Shown: piece after piece, positions 33,881-43,826 of the stretch
Position numbering within the stretch: the stretch's first letter is position 1
How the letters are laid out: each line of letters begins with the position of its first letter
Origin: Gibbula magus
Taxonomy: Eukaryota > Mollusca > Gastropoda > Trochida > Trochidae
Assembly (NCBI GenBank): GCA_936450465.1
Contig: OW388296.1
Location: 40,576,023-40,640,022 of the forward strand
Length of the DNA stretch: 64,000 bases
Reading direction: 5' to 3'
Position numbers and translations under genes: made by a program
The notes under the pieces: generated by a model
What the model was told of the DNA's origin: nothing
The model's database searches: none
What the model saw: the letters and a program-made list of their open reading frames with translations, nothing else

Positions 33881-35914
33881 TCAATTTTCTTCTTCTTCAT
33901 TCCCTTCTTCATTTCTTTCTTTTTCCGTGGCAGTGATGTAAGCCCTGGAATAGTCAGTGGCGGTGTGGTACAGTTTGAAGCATGGTGCGGCGCACAGAGA
34001 AACATTACAATCTGTACATTCATAAGAAGACTCTCTGCCTACTCGTTTTTTCTTCCTTGCTGGCCCATTGCCTTCTTCAATCTGTTTTGCGAGGACGGCG
34101 CGTTTTGCCTTAGAGCATACCACACACATCCTTGTGATGTTTTTCTTCCTTCCGACAGGCTCAATCTTCGTCGGAAAGTGACGTCCATGAAGACGAGTGA
34201 CACTCTCGTCGCTCGTGCTCGGCCGACCACGGGGACGTCTGCAAAGTGATGGAACTTGTTCCTTGTCCGCAAATGTTACTATATGTTGCGCCAAAGCCTT
34301 CCTGTATTCCCGACTTGTTTTTAGAGGTTTATCTTTGCTGTATTCTTTATAAACGATGTAAGAGTTCAACATGGCAACGTTGAGAACGTGAAACCAAACC
34401 CGTTTCCACCACTTCAGGGTCTTCACTCGGAACGGCGTGTACGACAACATCTGGTCGGCCCGATCAACACCTCCCATGTACTTGTTGTACGTTGTTACAA
34501 TGCGCGGCTTGAGAACTGGTTCCCCTGTTGCCCGGTTCTTCTTCCCTGTTTGTTCAAGTTGTGTATCTTCAACAGTAGACATGAGAAGCACTGATTTTCT
34601 ATCTTCGTAGCGAAGAACGAGTAGGCCATGGTTGTGAGAAACTGTCATGTCCCCTTGCTTGGCTTTCTTTTTAGGTTTCTTGACTGAATCAGGAAGTCCC
34701 TTTCGATTGGCTCTCAACGTCCCCGTGGCACCTATTCCCCGCTCCCACAAATTTATGTACAGATTTGTGGACGAATAGTAGTTGTCCATAAAGATGTGAT
34801 GCCCCTGTCCAACGTAGTCGTTCACCAAGTCCATGACTACATCATAAGTTTTGCCACCTTCAGAAACCGGTTCATTCGTTTTTCCAGTGTAGAGTTTGAA
34901 CTTGCAAACGTATCCGTTGTGCGAGTCACACAACATGAAAGCCTTTATCCCATACTTCTTAGGCTTGTCGGGAAGATAAACTTTGAAAGATAAGTTACCT
35001 TTCCAGGGCACCATGCCCTCGTCGACTGAAATGTTTTGATGCGGTTTATACACTCCTGAAAAACGGTGAACTATCCGGTTATACAAGTGTCCCAGTTTAT
35101 TTATTGGTGAAAAGCACGGGGTGTTACGGCCCGGCATCCTCCTGTTGTCAGCCAAGTGTAGGTAGGTTATAAGAAGCCAAAACCTGTCTCGGGGCATGCA
35201 CTTGGCGAAGAAAGGCGTTGAGGTAACATCACTTGTTGACCAGTAATCAGCAAAGTTTCTCTGCACAACCAATGACATGGCAATTGTCATGGCTACAAAT
35301 ACCTTCATCTCTTCTGCATTAGTGTCTTGCCACTGTTGCATTCTTGAACGGGGTCTTAGAATTTTGTCCTCCATTGCTTGTTTGAAATATATATTGGTTT
35401 CCGTTGCCATATCCTCATAGTCATCATTATGTATAAACAAATTGAAAAAGTCAATAGGTTCAGGGTTCTCAGGAAGTTCTATGAACTGGCGCAACCCAGT
35501 TTGACCAGTGAAAGGCAAGTTTACACGTGGCCGCGGACCATCCACCCACTCATCAAACGTCTGTGAATTATTATGATTATATTGTGGTATTTCGGCAAAC
35601 TCCTCCTCAAAACCACTAAAGTCTTCTTCGGTGGAATTACCGGCGGCTAGTATCTTTCTGGCAATCTCTGTCTCTATATCACTCAGAGCATCTGTGTCAC
35701 CATGTTCACTATCTATTACAGTGTCCCGATCATATGCATCATCACTGTCTAAACCACTGCTACCATCACTGTCAGTTGACTCCATATCAGAGGCTTCATC
35801 AGCATGGATCTCGTTGATGAAGTCGTCGTCGCTTGAAACGGCTTCAAAGCTGCGTGTCCTAGTATGCAACGCCCTAGGCCGTCGCAGGGCCTTGCGTCCA
35901 CGTCCGCGCAGCAT
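33881..35914 (-). CDS. piggyBac transposase (copy 2)
   Basis: Full-length 677-residue frame, with the same catalytic aspartates (D298, D377, D484) and C-terminal Cys finger as copy 1. I count six residue differences from copy 1: A15 for T, S27 for T, N115 for D, I175 for R, G287 for R and I593 for V. None touches a catalytic or zinc-ligand position, though R287G is only 11 residues before D298. Two intact frames with this little divergence indicate recent activity of the family. Which copy is closer to the active ancestor cannot be told from two sequences. Confidence 0.95.
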   Translation of the reverse strand: MLRGRGRKALRRPRALHTRTRSFEAVSSDDDFINEIHADEASDMESTDSDGSSGLDSDDAYDRDTVIDSEHGDTDALSDIETEIARKILAAGNSTEEDFSGFEEEFAEIPQYNHNNSQTFDEWVDGPRPRVNLPFTGQTGLRQFIELPENPEPIDFFNLFIHNDDYEDMATETNIYFKQAMEDKILRPRSRMQQWQDTNAEEMKVFVAMTIAMSLVVQRNFADYWSTSDVTSTPFFAKCMPRDRFWLLITYLHLADNRRMPGRNTPCFSPINKLGHLYNRIVHRFSGVYKPHQNISVDEGMVPWKGNLSFKVYLPDKPKKYGIKAFMLCDSHNGYVCKFKLYTGKTNEPVSEGGKTYDVVMDLVNDYVGQGHHIFMDNYYSSTNLYINLWERGIGATGTLRANRKGLPDSVKKPKKKAKQGDMTVSHNHGLLVLRYEDRKSVLLMSTVEDTQLEQTGKKNRATGEPVLKPRIVTTYNKYMGGVDRADQMLSYTPFRVKTLKWWKRVWFHVLNVAMLNSYIVYKEYSKDKPLKTSREYRKALAQHIVTFADKEQVPSLCRRPRGRPSTSDESVTRLHGRHFPTKIEPVGRKKNITRMCVVCSKAKRAVLAKQIEEGNGPARKKKRVGRESSYECTDCNVSLCAAPCFKLYHTATDYSRAYITATEKERNEEGNEEEEN

Positions 35915-38414
35915 TCTGCTTCAACCTGTAAATGATTGAAAATGCGTTAGATGTATGCAACATATAACATGTGATTAGAGACAATAAACATACAGAGATA
36001 ATGAATGTGAGCTTCATGGACGTTCATTTGCCAGTTTCAGAACCTCCCGGCGCATCTAGGACGACTGCGCCGCAAGCGCCGATGGCGCCGACAGCTTCTG
36101 ACATCGCGCCGATTTTTCCGACGCATATGTCAAACGGACCATTTTCTGATTTCCTCGGCGACGTGTAGCACCGGGCGCGAGGCCCGGAAAATAAACTACT
36201 ATGTCAGGGAAGCTCGGGTTGTCAGTTGCCGAATGACTTCTCTTTTCGAGAAGCAGAGCATCCAAGGAGCGGTCTCTCGAGGCGGAGCCCGGACCCATGG
36301 GAGCATACTCCCATGCTCTCCGGGAATTCCCGTCCCCGTCTTCCGCGGCGGACCCCGGATTCAATCGCGGGACAGGTTTCCCATGTTCTCTTTTGAGAAC
36401 GAGAGACTCCGAGGAACAATCCTATGGGACGAACCCCGGATTCTATTGGGAATGGGTTCCCATGCCCTCTCGACATATATAGCAGAAACCTTCATACCTC
36501 GGAATGACACGAACCTTTATTTCAAAGTAGAAAAAAAAAAATAATTTGCACAAAAAGTTTGGTGGGTGGCGACCAAAAGCGGGGGGGTCCGCGCACCCCC
36601 CGGTAGATATTTATACTTGTGGGTCGGTCCCGAAGATGACGGACCACGCCCATGTTCATGGGAATTTTTTCTCATTATGTCATGGCGAATCCCGTCGGAA
36701 ATTCCCCTGCTCACGAAAAAACTAATACCTAAAAAAGTAATTGTGATACAAAAGAACTTTGGTAATAAAAGTGGTGAGGAATCAAATTCCCCATCTGCTC
36801 AGTTCAGTCAGCTACACATATAAATAATTCTTCAAATCTTATTGAATGAAACGTCTTTTATTCAATAATGTAAAAGATAAAATAATAAATTCAATTCAAA
36901 TGGTTTGGAAAGGTGCGCCCCCGCATTTGAATTTTAGAAATAAAAACCTTTCGCAAATGGCATCAGTAACAAAAATGTTCACGCATTTTTAGAAACTCCG
37001 AAAAGTGAAATATTTTCCTGAGAAAATATTCCCACGAAAAGGCTTTTCCCCGAGCGGCGGGTCCCGTACTCAAATATATTTTCACTTTTATGTTATATTT
37101 TTTTTCTCCAAAACTGGAAACAAAATTCCGTCATGACAGTTGTTCATCGTTTATAAAGCTCTATATTTGCGTATCAAAAGAACAGTATTTTAGTTATATA
37201 TTATCATACTTCTTCACTTATGCGTACATCAATATTGCGGCTCTTCGCGCATGCATAGTTCTTCCCAAAAACATGCGCATTATATCTGGAATTAAAGACA
37301 ATGTTTTTCTCTTTACAATGATGTAAAAATTATAAAAATCGGACTTGCGGTTCAAAAGTTATGAAGTGCGAAAATTATACCTTTTGCCGCGGCGCTTTGC
37401 GCATGCAGAGTTATTCCCGAAAACATGCGCATTATACATGGAATTGAAGACAATGTTTTTCTCTTTACAATGATGTAAAAATTATAAAAATCGGACTTGC
37501 GGTTCACAAGTTATAAAGCCCGTAATGATGGTATATGCTAAGAGCGCCACTTATTCAAAGCCGAATATCACCTTCTGCGCGACACCTGGCGCATCAAAAG
37601 TTATTGCCGAAAATACACGTATTTTATATGGAATTGAAGACAATTCTTTTATCTATATACTGATAAAAAAATTATGAAAATATCCCAAGTAGTTTCTTAG
37701 AAATAGAGCGCCGAGGCATGTTGGGGTAAATGCGCCACATGTATCAAAATTCAAAAGTGCGAAAGTCGCCTATCTCTGTGCGATTGCTGTATTTTCAGTT
37801 ATGTTAGCGCAATAGCGATTTTTATATGGGAATAAAGGCCATTGTTTCCTCTTTATTTTGGTATTAAAAAAAATGAAAACAACCAATTGGTTCATATGAT
37901 ACGAAGTGCGAGAGAAAGGTAGCTTATCGCAATATCTTCCCGTAATTAGAGGCTATCTGCCCATGTGGCGAGATGCGAGACAGATAAGCATAGGCTATCT
38001 GCCCATGTGGCGGGATGCGAGACAGATAAGCCTGTACGGGCCTATCTCACCCCGGGGCAGTGCAGACACTTAGGTGCTAATTAGCCGCCGGGCAGTGTAG
38101 CCATCGGAGCGAAGCAGGACAAAATTGGCCTTTTGTAAATGCAACAATGCACACGCAAATTGGTGTGAATTTTGCTGGACGTTCTGACCAGACACTGAAG
38201 AAAGCTTTATTCTCATTGCGGGCTGCGAGGCATAAATACAGCCATTCTCATGCAGCGAGTCGCGGAAACAATCGACTCGGGACCCGGTATGGCAGATAGC
38301 CAAGTACATAGACAGCCGTGAATTCTTCTAAGTAAGCGATCCGGGATCCATATTGAGGTACCTACGAATCGCTTATAGCCCGCCCGGATAATTCCGGGAC
38401 CCGCATGTTAAGGG

Positions 38415-38690
38415 TTAATGCAATTTGGGGGTAGGGACCTTTTCCGGCCTCTATTTCAAAATCTATCTAGTATTTCTTTACGAAACTTGGTATGTGGTTA
38501 GACCTAGTGGTGGAGTGGTGCCTTTTGCTATTTTTGTTATTCTGAATTTTTTTTTTCTGGTTTCCATGGAAACAATTAGAACTTAGTGCATATTGGGGGT
38601 ATTGACCTTTTCCGGCCTCTATCTCCAAAACCGTTCAATATTTTTTCACCAAACTTTGTATTTGCTTAATATGACTAGGTTGGAATGCTT
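38415..38690 (+). mobile_element. Pearl/HINE-like element B, right part
   Basis: Continues the core repeats broken at 30794. It opens with ttaatgcaatttgggggtag; the sibling unit in the left part at 30619 reads ttagtgcaatttgggggtag in unbroken context. The repeats fade near 38690. Confidence 0.65.
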
Positions 38691-40232
38691 ATAGAAGTTC
38701 AGGTACAGTACAACATTTGCAGCCGATGCTTACAGGTTTTACAGCTATGCATAGCAACAATGGGTTTACAGGCATTCTCCCCACAATAATAGTACACCAA
38801 GCAAATTGGACAATCAAATGCCAATAGCAAAGTTTTAAGAAACAGTGGGCAATCCTTTCAAGCCTATATGGACCAAGTATATTTGATAAAATGGCCTTCT
38901 CCTCAACATGATATTTCTTGACTAGAAAATTGCACAGATTTTACAATGCCAAGACAAGCTTCCTTGTTCTGATAAAAATAAACAATTGCATTAATAAATA
39001 TTCTTTATTCCAGGTAAATTATCATGTACACAACAAATAACAGAAGCAACAACACATACACCTAAACCAGGTTATATCCTAAATACTTTAATGTTCACTG
39101 ATTATTGCAAAATATTTATCCAATATACAAAATGATTGTCAAACCCTAAATCTTAAATTTAATTCCTAAATTGAATTGTGATATCATTTGACCAAATATA
39201 TCAAATATTATGCTACCTTTGTAATCCTAGCCAAATCTTACTCACTTCAGGTTCCTCACTTCAGTATAAACCTCACTTCCGCCAACATATTTGAATTTTT
39301 ATGGCAAAAATTAATATGTTCATTCAAAGCAAGGATTGAAATCCTTTTGTCAAAGTAATATCTATTAAAACAGTTAAACATCAAGTTAAAAAAAAATTGA
39401 AATGTTTTTTCAGAGTAAAACAGCCTGCAAGTATTACACTTTCACAATACATCTGAGCTGATGTCATATTCATGATATTAGAGTCATTGCCTTTTTTATA
39501 TCTCAATGAATATTTGTATCTTTTCACTTATATTTTAAATTTAACATTTCTAAAATTAACAATCAGTTTTTGTACAAGTTTAATATTCAAGACAAATAGG
39601 GAAAGTTGTTGCAGTAATATAGACATTTTTTTACATTTCGTAAAATGTTTAATTTGCTGGATGAATACTAGTGTATAAAATGTATATTTACATTATAATA
39701 CTTAAGTGACATCACAATGATACAAAGAATACAAAATATTAGTCATAATTTCTGTGACAACAAGCATTAACATCTACCCGATACAAAATTGAAATATAAA
39801 CAAATATTCTTTACTATATAATTATTTATATTATGAAAAACATTCCAGTAACATGTCTGTAGTAGTATGAAACAGTGAAAGAAGCATTCATAAAATCACC
39901 CATTTAGAGTCACATTATACAGTCTCTTTTTATGAATTTAGGTAATGAACATTGTAATATACACTTAACAATAAGCATTATGTAATGGTAAGTCTATTGA
40001 TGCTTATATACACAAATGTCTAAAATGAGCTAAAATTCAATTAACATATTCATATCTTGGCTATAGCTGACTACAATGCTGGAACCATTTTGATTTTCAA
40101 ATTCATTCATGAAAAAAATAATATTCATGATAACATGTATTCAAACAAAACAACAATAAACATAATTCTTCACCTGTACATGAAGAATACTGATATTTGA
40201 ACAGATTCTTGAGGACCACAATCAAGGATCCT
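38691..40232. other. AT-rich intergenic sequence
   Basis: No gene or clear repeat recognised. A TTTATT at about 39003-39008 is a possible poly(A) signal for the minus-strand gene, which would imply a very long 3' UTR, but nothing else supports it. Confidence 0.4.
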
Positions 40233-40341
40233 GGGCCTAGATTTTTTAAGCTCTCTTAGCATTAAGACAGTCGTAAGTACCATACATTAACATTGGCTTA
40301 CGACTATCTTAGTGCTAAGAGAGCTTCGAAAATCTAGGTCC
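40233..40341. mobile_element. Palindromic MITE, copy 3
   Basis: Foldback of about 50-bp arms starting GGGCCTAGATTTTTTAAGC, with gtcgtaagtaccatacatta near the centre and gagcttcgaaaatctaggtc at the far end. Confidence 0.8.
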
Positions 40342-41051
40342 TGTTTCCCAAACTGATTCTTAAGCCATGACAGAAGAATAAGATTTACAACTGCTTTGTA
40401 AAGCGGCACCAAGGACCCACTAGCAGAAAGCTCTCTTAGATTTAGAACGTGACCCAATGTTATCACTTTGGGCTGAGGACATTAGGATGCTTTTGTTAAA
40501 TTGAGTTCCATGTCCAGATTTGATAAGCCGGTACATATCACCAATTATCTTTCCTTACAGTGAAATACTCGTTTTTGATTGGCTAATGGTTGTTACGTTT
40601 TTTCTTATGTACCCTGTCAATCTCACGGTGTACAAATTTCATGTACCCCGCTGTCATAGTAACAGCTCCTAGCTAAGAGTAGGTGTCGCATTATGGTCAG
40701 ATGAAGTTATAAAATGACGCACGCGGTGTACAGAGTTTTGAACAGTTCAATCAGCTGTTTACGAGTCTATTAATTACAAATTCATTTTCTCCTTATCTGC
40801 TGCTTGGTTTGGAAACAAATCTTATTTTGCATTGCTTGCACACTCAATTAAACTAATATTAACTCGTTTGAAGGCATGTAAAAGCTTCTAGTAATACGTT
40901 ATACGACTTTTAACATTTCAGTCGAGACAGATGACGCCATTTTGTCTACGTTTAGGGTCAAGGTCATTCAAGCAATATCAGCTGATCAGTCACTTGCAGT
41001 CAAAACGCAGTATCTATAATAATTTTATTGACATGACGGAAAGATAAATAC

Positions 41052-41188
41052 GTTGTATACTTCTCCCTCGGGTAATACGGTCTCATGTACCATCTTTGTA
41101 CCAGTGTCATCCCTCGCCTGAAGGCTCGGGCGACACCGGTACAAAGATGGTACATGAGACTGTATTACTCTCATGAGAAGCATACAAC
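41052..41188. repeat. 137-bp foldback (long hairpin)
   Basis: Arms of about 60 bp pair around a short loop (cgcctgaaggc). The best stretch is tctcatgtaccatctttgta, with its exact inverse at about 41142-41161. The outermost GTTGTATAC pairs with catacaac (one mismatch). It could be a small foldback transposon or a hairpin RNA source. Confidence 0.8.
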
Positions 41189-41589
41189 TTATATTATTTA
41201 GGAATATCTTAGTTATAAGAGGACTTTGAAAATTTAGACACAGAACAATCGTTGAAAAACAGGAAGAAAGTGATTTCCCTGGAACTGTCACCTGTACCTG
41301 TTGTTTCACCTGAAACTCTGATCCATGGAAATCTGTACCAGAACTATTGGCCTAGTTAAATGACAATGTCAACATTGGAAAAGAATTCTTTCAGAGGTCA
41401 ACTGGAAGTTTACAGAAAGATAACGCCCTAAAGAATGTTAACTTTGTATAACTATATTAACTATGTACAACTATGTAATCTGTAACTTTTGCAATCCAGT
41501 TGCAAAGATCGCCAGCAAGATATTTGATAAACTAAATGTCTATACACTGTATATTGCTGGGTCCTACCACATTTAAAGCATATTCTTCA

Positions 41590-41946
41590 CACAGAGGTTA
41601 CTCCCTTCAGATTTTCTATCATAACCTCTGTTACATCAGGGCTATATTTCACTAGTCTAGTATAATGGCAGTGAAAGTTTGCAGCACTGGTTACATCCTT
41701 GTTTTTGTCCAATTTAACACTATTTTACATCTGACAGTGAATTCTGTCTTGTAAACAATACATGCACATTGCACAGATGAAGAAACTCTAGTAAATTTTG
41801 CAGGTACGGAATACTCCGTGTGAAATGTTGCCGATTGCAGAACTGACTTCTGATGCAATTAATCAGGATTCACTATTTCTAGCAGAGAAAGTCCTCTATA
41901 TGTAACAGAGGTGATGATAGAAATTCTGAAGTGAGTAACCTCTGTG
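41590..41946. mobile_element. MITE with about 47-bp inverted termini
   Basis: Left arm CACAGAGGTTACTC...ctatcataacctctg (41590-41636) is mirrored at 41900-41946 with a few mismatches. A partial relative (gaggtaactcaagtc) lies near 50753. No coding content. Confidence 0.7.
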
Positions 41947-41971
41947 GGAAGAGAACGCATTTTAATAAGTG

Positions 41972-42084
41972 CTGGGCCCATATTTTCGAAGCTCTCTTAG
42001 TGCTAAGATAGTCGTAAGTCAATGTTAATGTATGGCACTTACGACTATCTTAGCGCTAAGATAGCTTAAAAAATATGGGCCCAG
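41972..42084. mobile_element. Palindromic MITE, copy 4
   Basis: The best-preserved member: CTGGGCCCATATTTTCGAAG at one end and its near-exact inverse (aaaatatgggcccag) at the other, with arms of about 50 bp. Confidence 0.82.
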
Positions 42085-42092
42085 CATTTTAA

Positions 42093-42446
42093 AGGGGCAG
42101 TAGCACGTTTTTTCGCTCAAATAAGTTGATGAAATGTATTTGATAATTAATTTCACCAATAGTAAAACATCCTTTTCTCTTCGGAAAATAAAGTTTAAAA
42201 TGAGTGTACATGTTCGGTTAAAGCCATGGGCATCGTTTTTGTAATACAAAATAATAAATTGTGTTCACAATAAAATGGTCGCCATGCAATTTTTGCTTTA
42301 TACGCAACATTGTTTTTACCACTACAGATAATTGGTTCGTGTAATAAGATGTTTAACCCTCTTAAGTTAATTTAAATGACTTAAACTATCATTATAAATG
42401 GAAAATTTGAAAAAATAAATTTTGCAAAAAACATGCTACTGCTCCT
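42093..42446. mobile_element. TTAA-flanked MITE, copy 2
   Basis: Ends AGGGGCAGTAGCACGTTTTT and AGGAGCAGTAGCATGTTTTT with TTAA outside each. It is an intact relative of the interrupted copy at 59813-62333 and supplies the reference for that copy's empty site. Confidence 0.72.
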
Positions 42447-42779
42447 TTAATAAGTGCTGGATGTCTCAAACACTGCAGTAAAGGACTAAGAAGTATTTCC
42501 TACACTGATATTTATATAGGACCTTTTCATAGAGCATTTGAAACTCAGAGTTGTCAGCAAGTCAACATACTACTATCACAGCTCTCTCCCAGTTTTGATT
42601 ATCATCAATTCACACATATATTTCAAAGTTTTATGGTCATGTAAAATCCATAATCTTCAAATCATAAGTCTTTATATCCAATCAGTGAATATACTTTCCG
42701 CTTAATGAACCATGCAGTCATCTTGAATCCAGTGGCATTTCTCACAATCATCTTCCATGGATGCATGAGAATCACTCTA

Positions 42780-43530
42780 TGGCTTGGCGCCAGTGGTTGT
42801 GTTTCTCATAATACTATGCTATGGGCATACCGATAGGCACAAGAAGAATCCTTGGACTTTGTGCCAGTGACAGTGCCAGCACTTCTCCAATACTATGGGC
42901 ACACCGATAGGCACAAGAAGAATCCTTGGACTTTGTGCCAGTGAAAGTGCCAGCATTTCTCCAATGCTATGGGCACACCGGTAGGCACGAGAAGAAACCT
43001 TGGCCTTTGTGCCAGTGGTGGTATAACTGCTAATATTAAATATACTATGGGTACATCAGGCACAAGAGTCACTTTTTGATTTTGTCCCAATCGCGGTATA
43101 GTCCCCTGTAATATGCTATGGATGATTAAGTAGGCATAATGAAAGAGAATCCCCCTTTGTGCTAGCAGTAGTATAACTCCTAATCATTTGCTAATCATTA
43201 CCAAACTGGTAGGCACGAGAATCACCCAGTGGTGGTATAACTCATATAACTCATAACTCATCATATGTTACCGATACACTGTTAGGCACTAGAATCACCC
43301 TTTACCATTTACCATTTTCTATGGATACACTGGTAGGCACGAGAATAACCTTTTACCAGTTTGGTATAACTCCTAATCATTTGCTATTGATAGACTAAAA
43401 CTGGTAGGCATGAGAATCACCCATTACCAGCGGTGGTATAAGTCCTCATTATTTGCTATGGATACACTGGTAGGCACGAGAATCACCCTTTACCATTTAT
43501 CATTTGCTATTGGTACACCAGTAGTCATGA
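42780..43530. repeat. Degenerate tandem repeats with taggcacgagaatcaccc
   Basis: Units of roughly 65-75 bp with ctatgggcacaccgataggc / ctatggatacactggtaggc and caagaagaatccttgg. It starts about 300 bases past the stop codon of the minus-strand gene, so it is probably within that gene's 3' UTR. Confidence 0.75.
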
Positions 43531-43826
43531 GGAGAATCAACCCTGGATTGGCAAAAGGAGACTCAATGTGCACTTTCAAACACTTTGAGTTCTCAGGTTC
43601 TCTACGCAGATTTGATGCACTTCAACAAATGATCATCATCTCCCTTTGCACAATGAGATCTTCACTTCTTCATTGTTGCAATCCAGACTCATATGGAACA
43701 ATGTCAAAGAGCCTAACGTTACTGTTCCAGGTCTCAATCACCTTAGAGTTTGGTAACAGGAGATCAAATATCCAACTGGTTTGTACCACAAAAACATTTT
43801 CATCAATAACTGATCTCTCCTTGAAA

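Larger units (their letters stand above)
30795..38414 (-). mobile_element. piggyBac-type transposon, copy 2 (inverted, 7.62 kb with nested insertions)
   Basis: Flanked by perfect TTAA on both sides (30791-30794 and 38415-38418), with ends CCCTTACGTTGCG and CGCATGTTAAGGG. The body is the reverse complement of copy 1 with very few differences. The extra length comes from a pearl/HINE-like insertion at about 31920-33413. Small indels also separate the copies: copy 1 has three ctcgaggaggt units near 12210-12240 and this copy has two near 31500, and this copy lacks about 20 bases near 38139. Confidence 0.95.
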
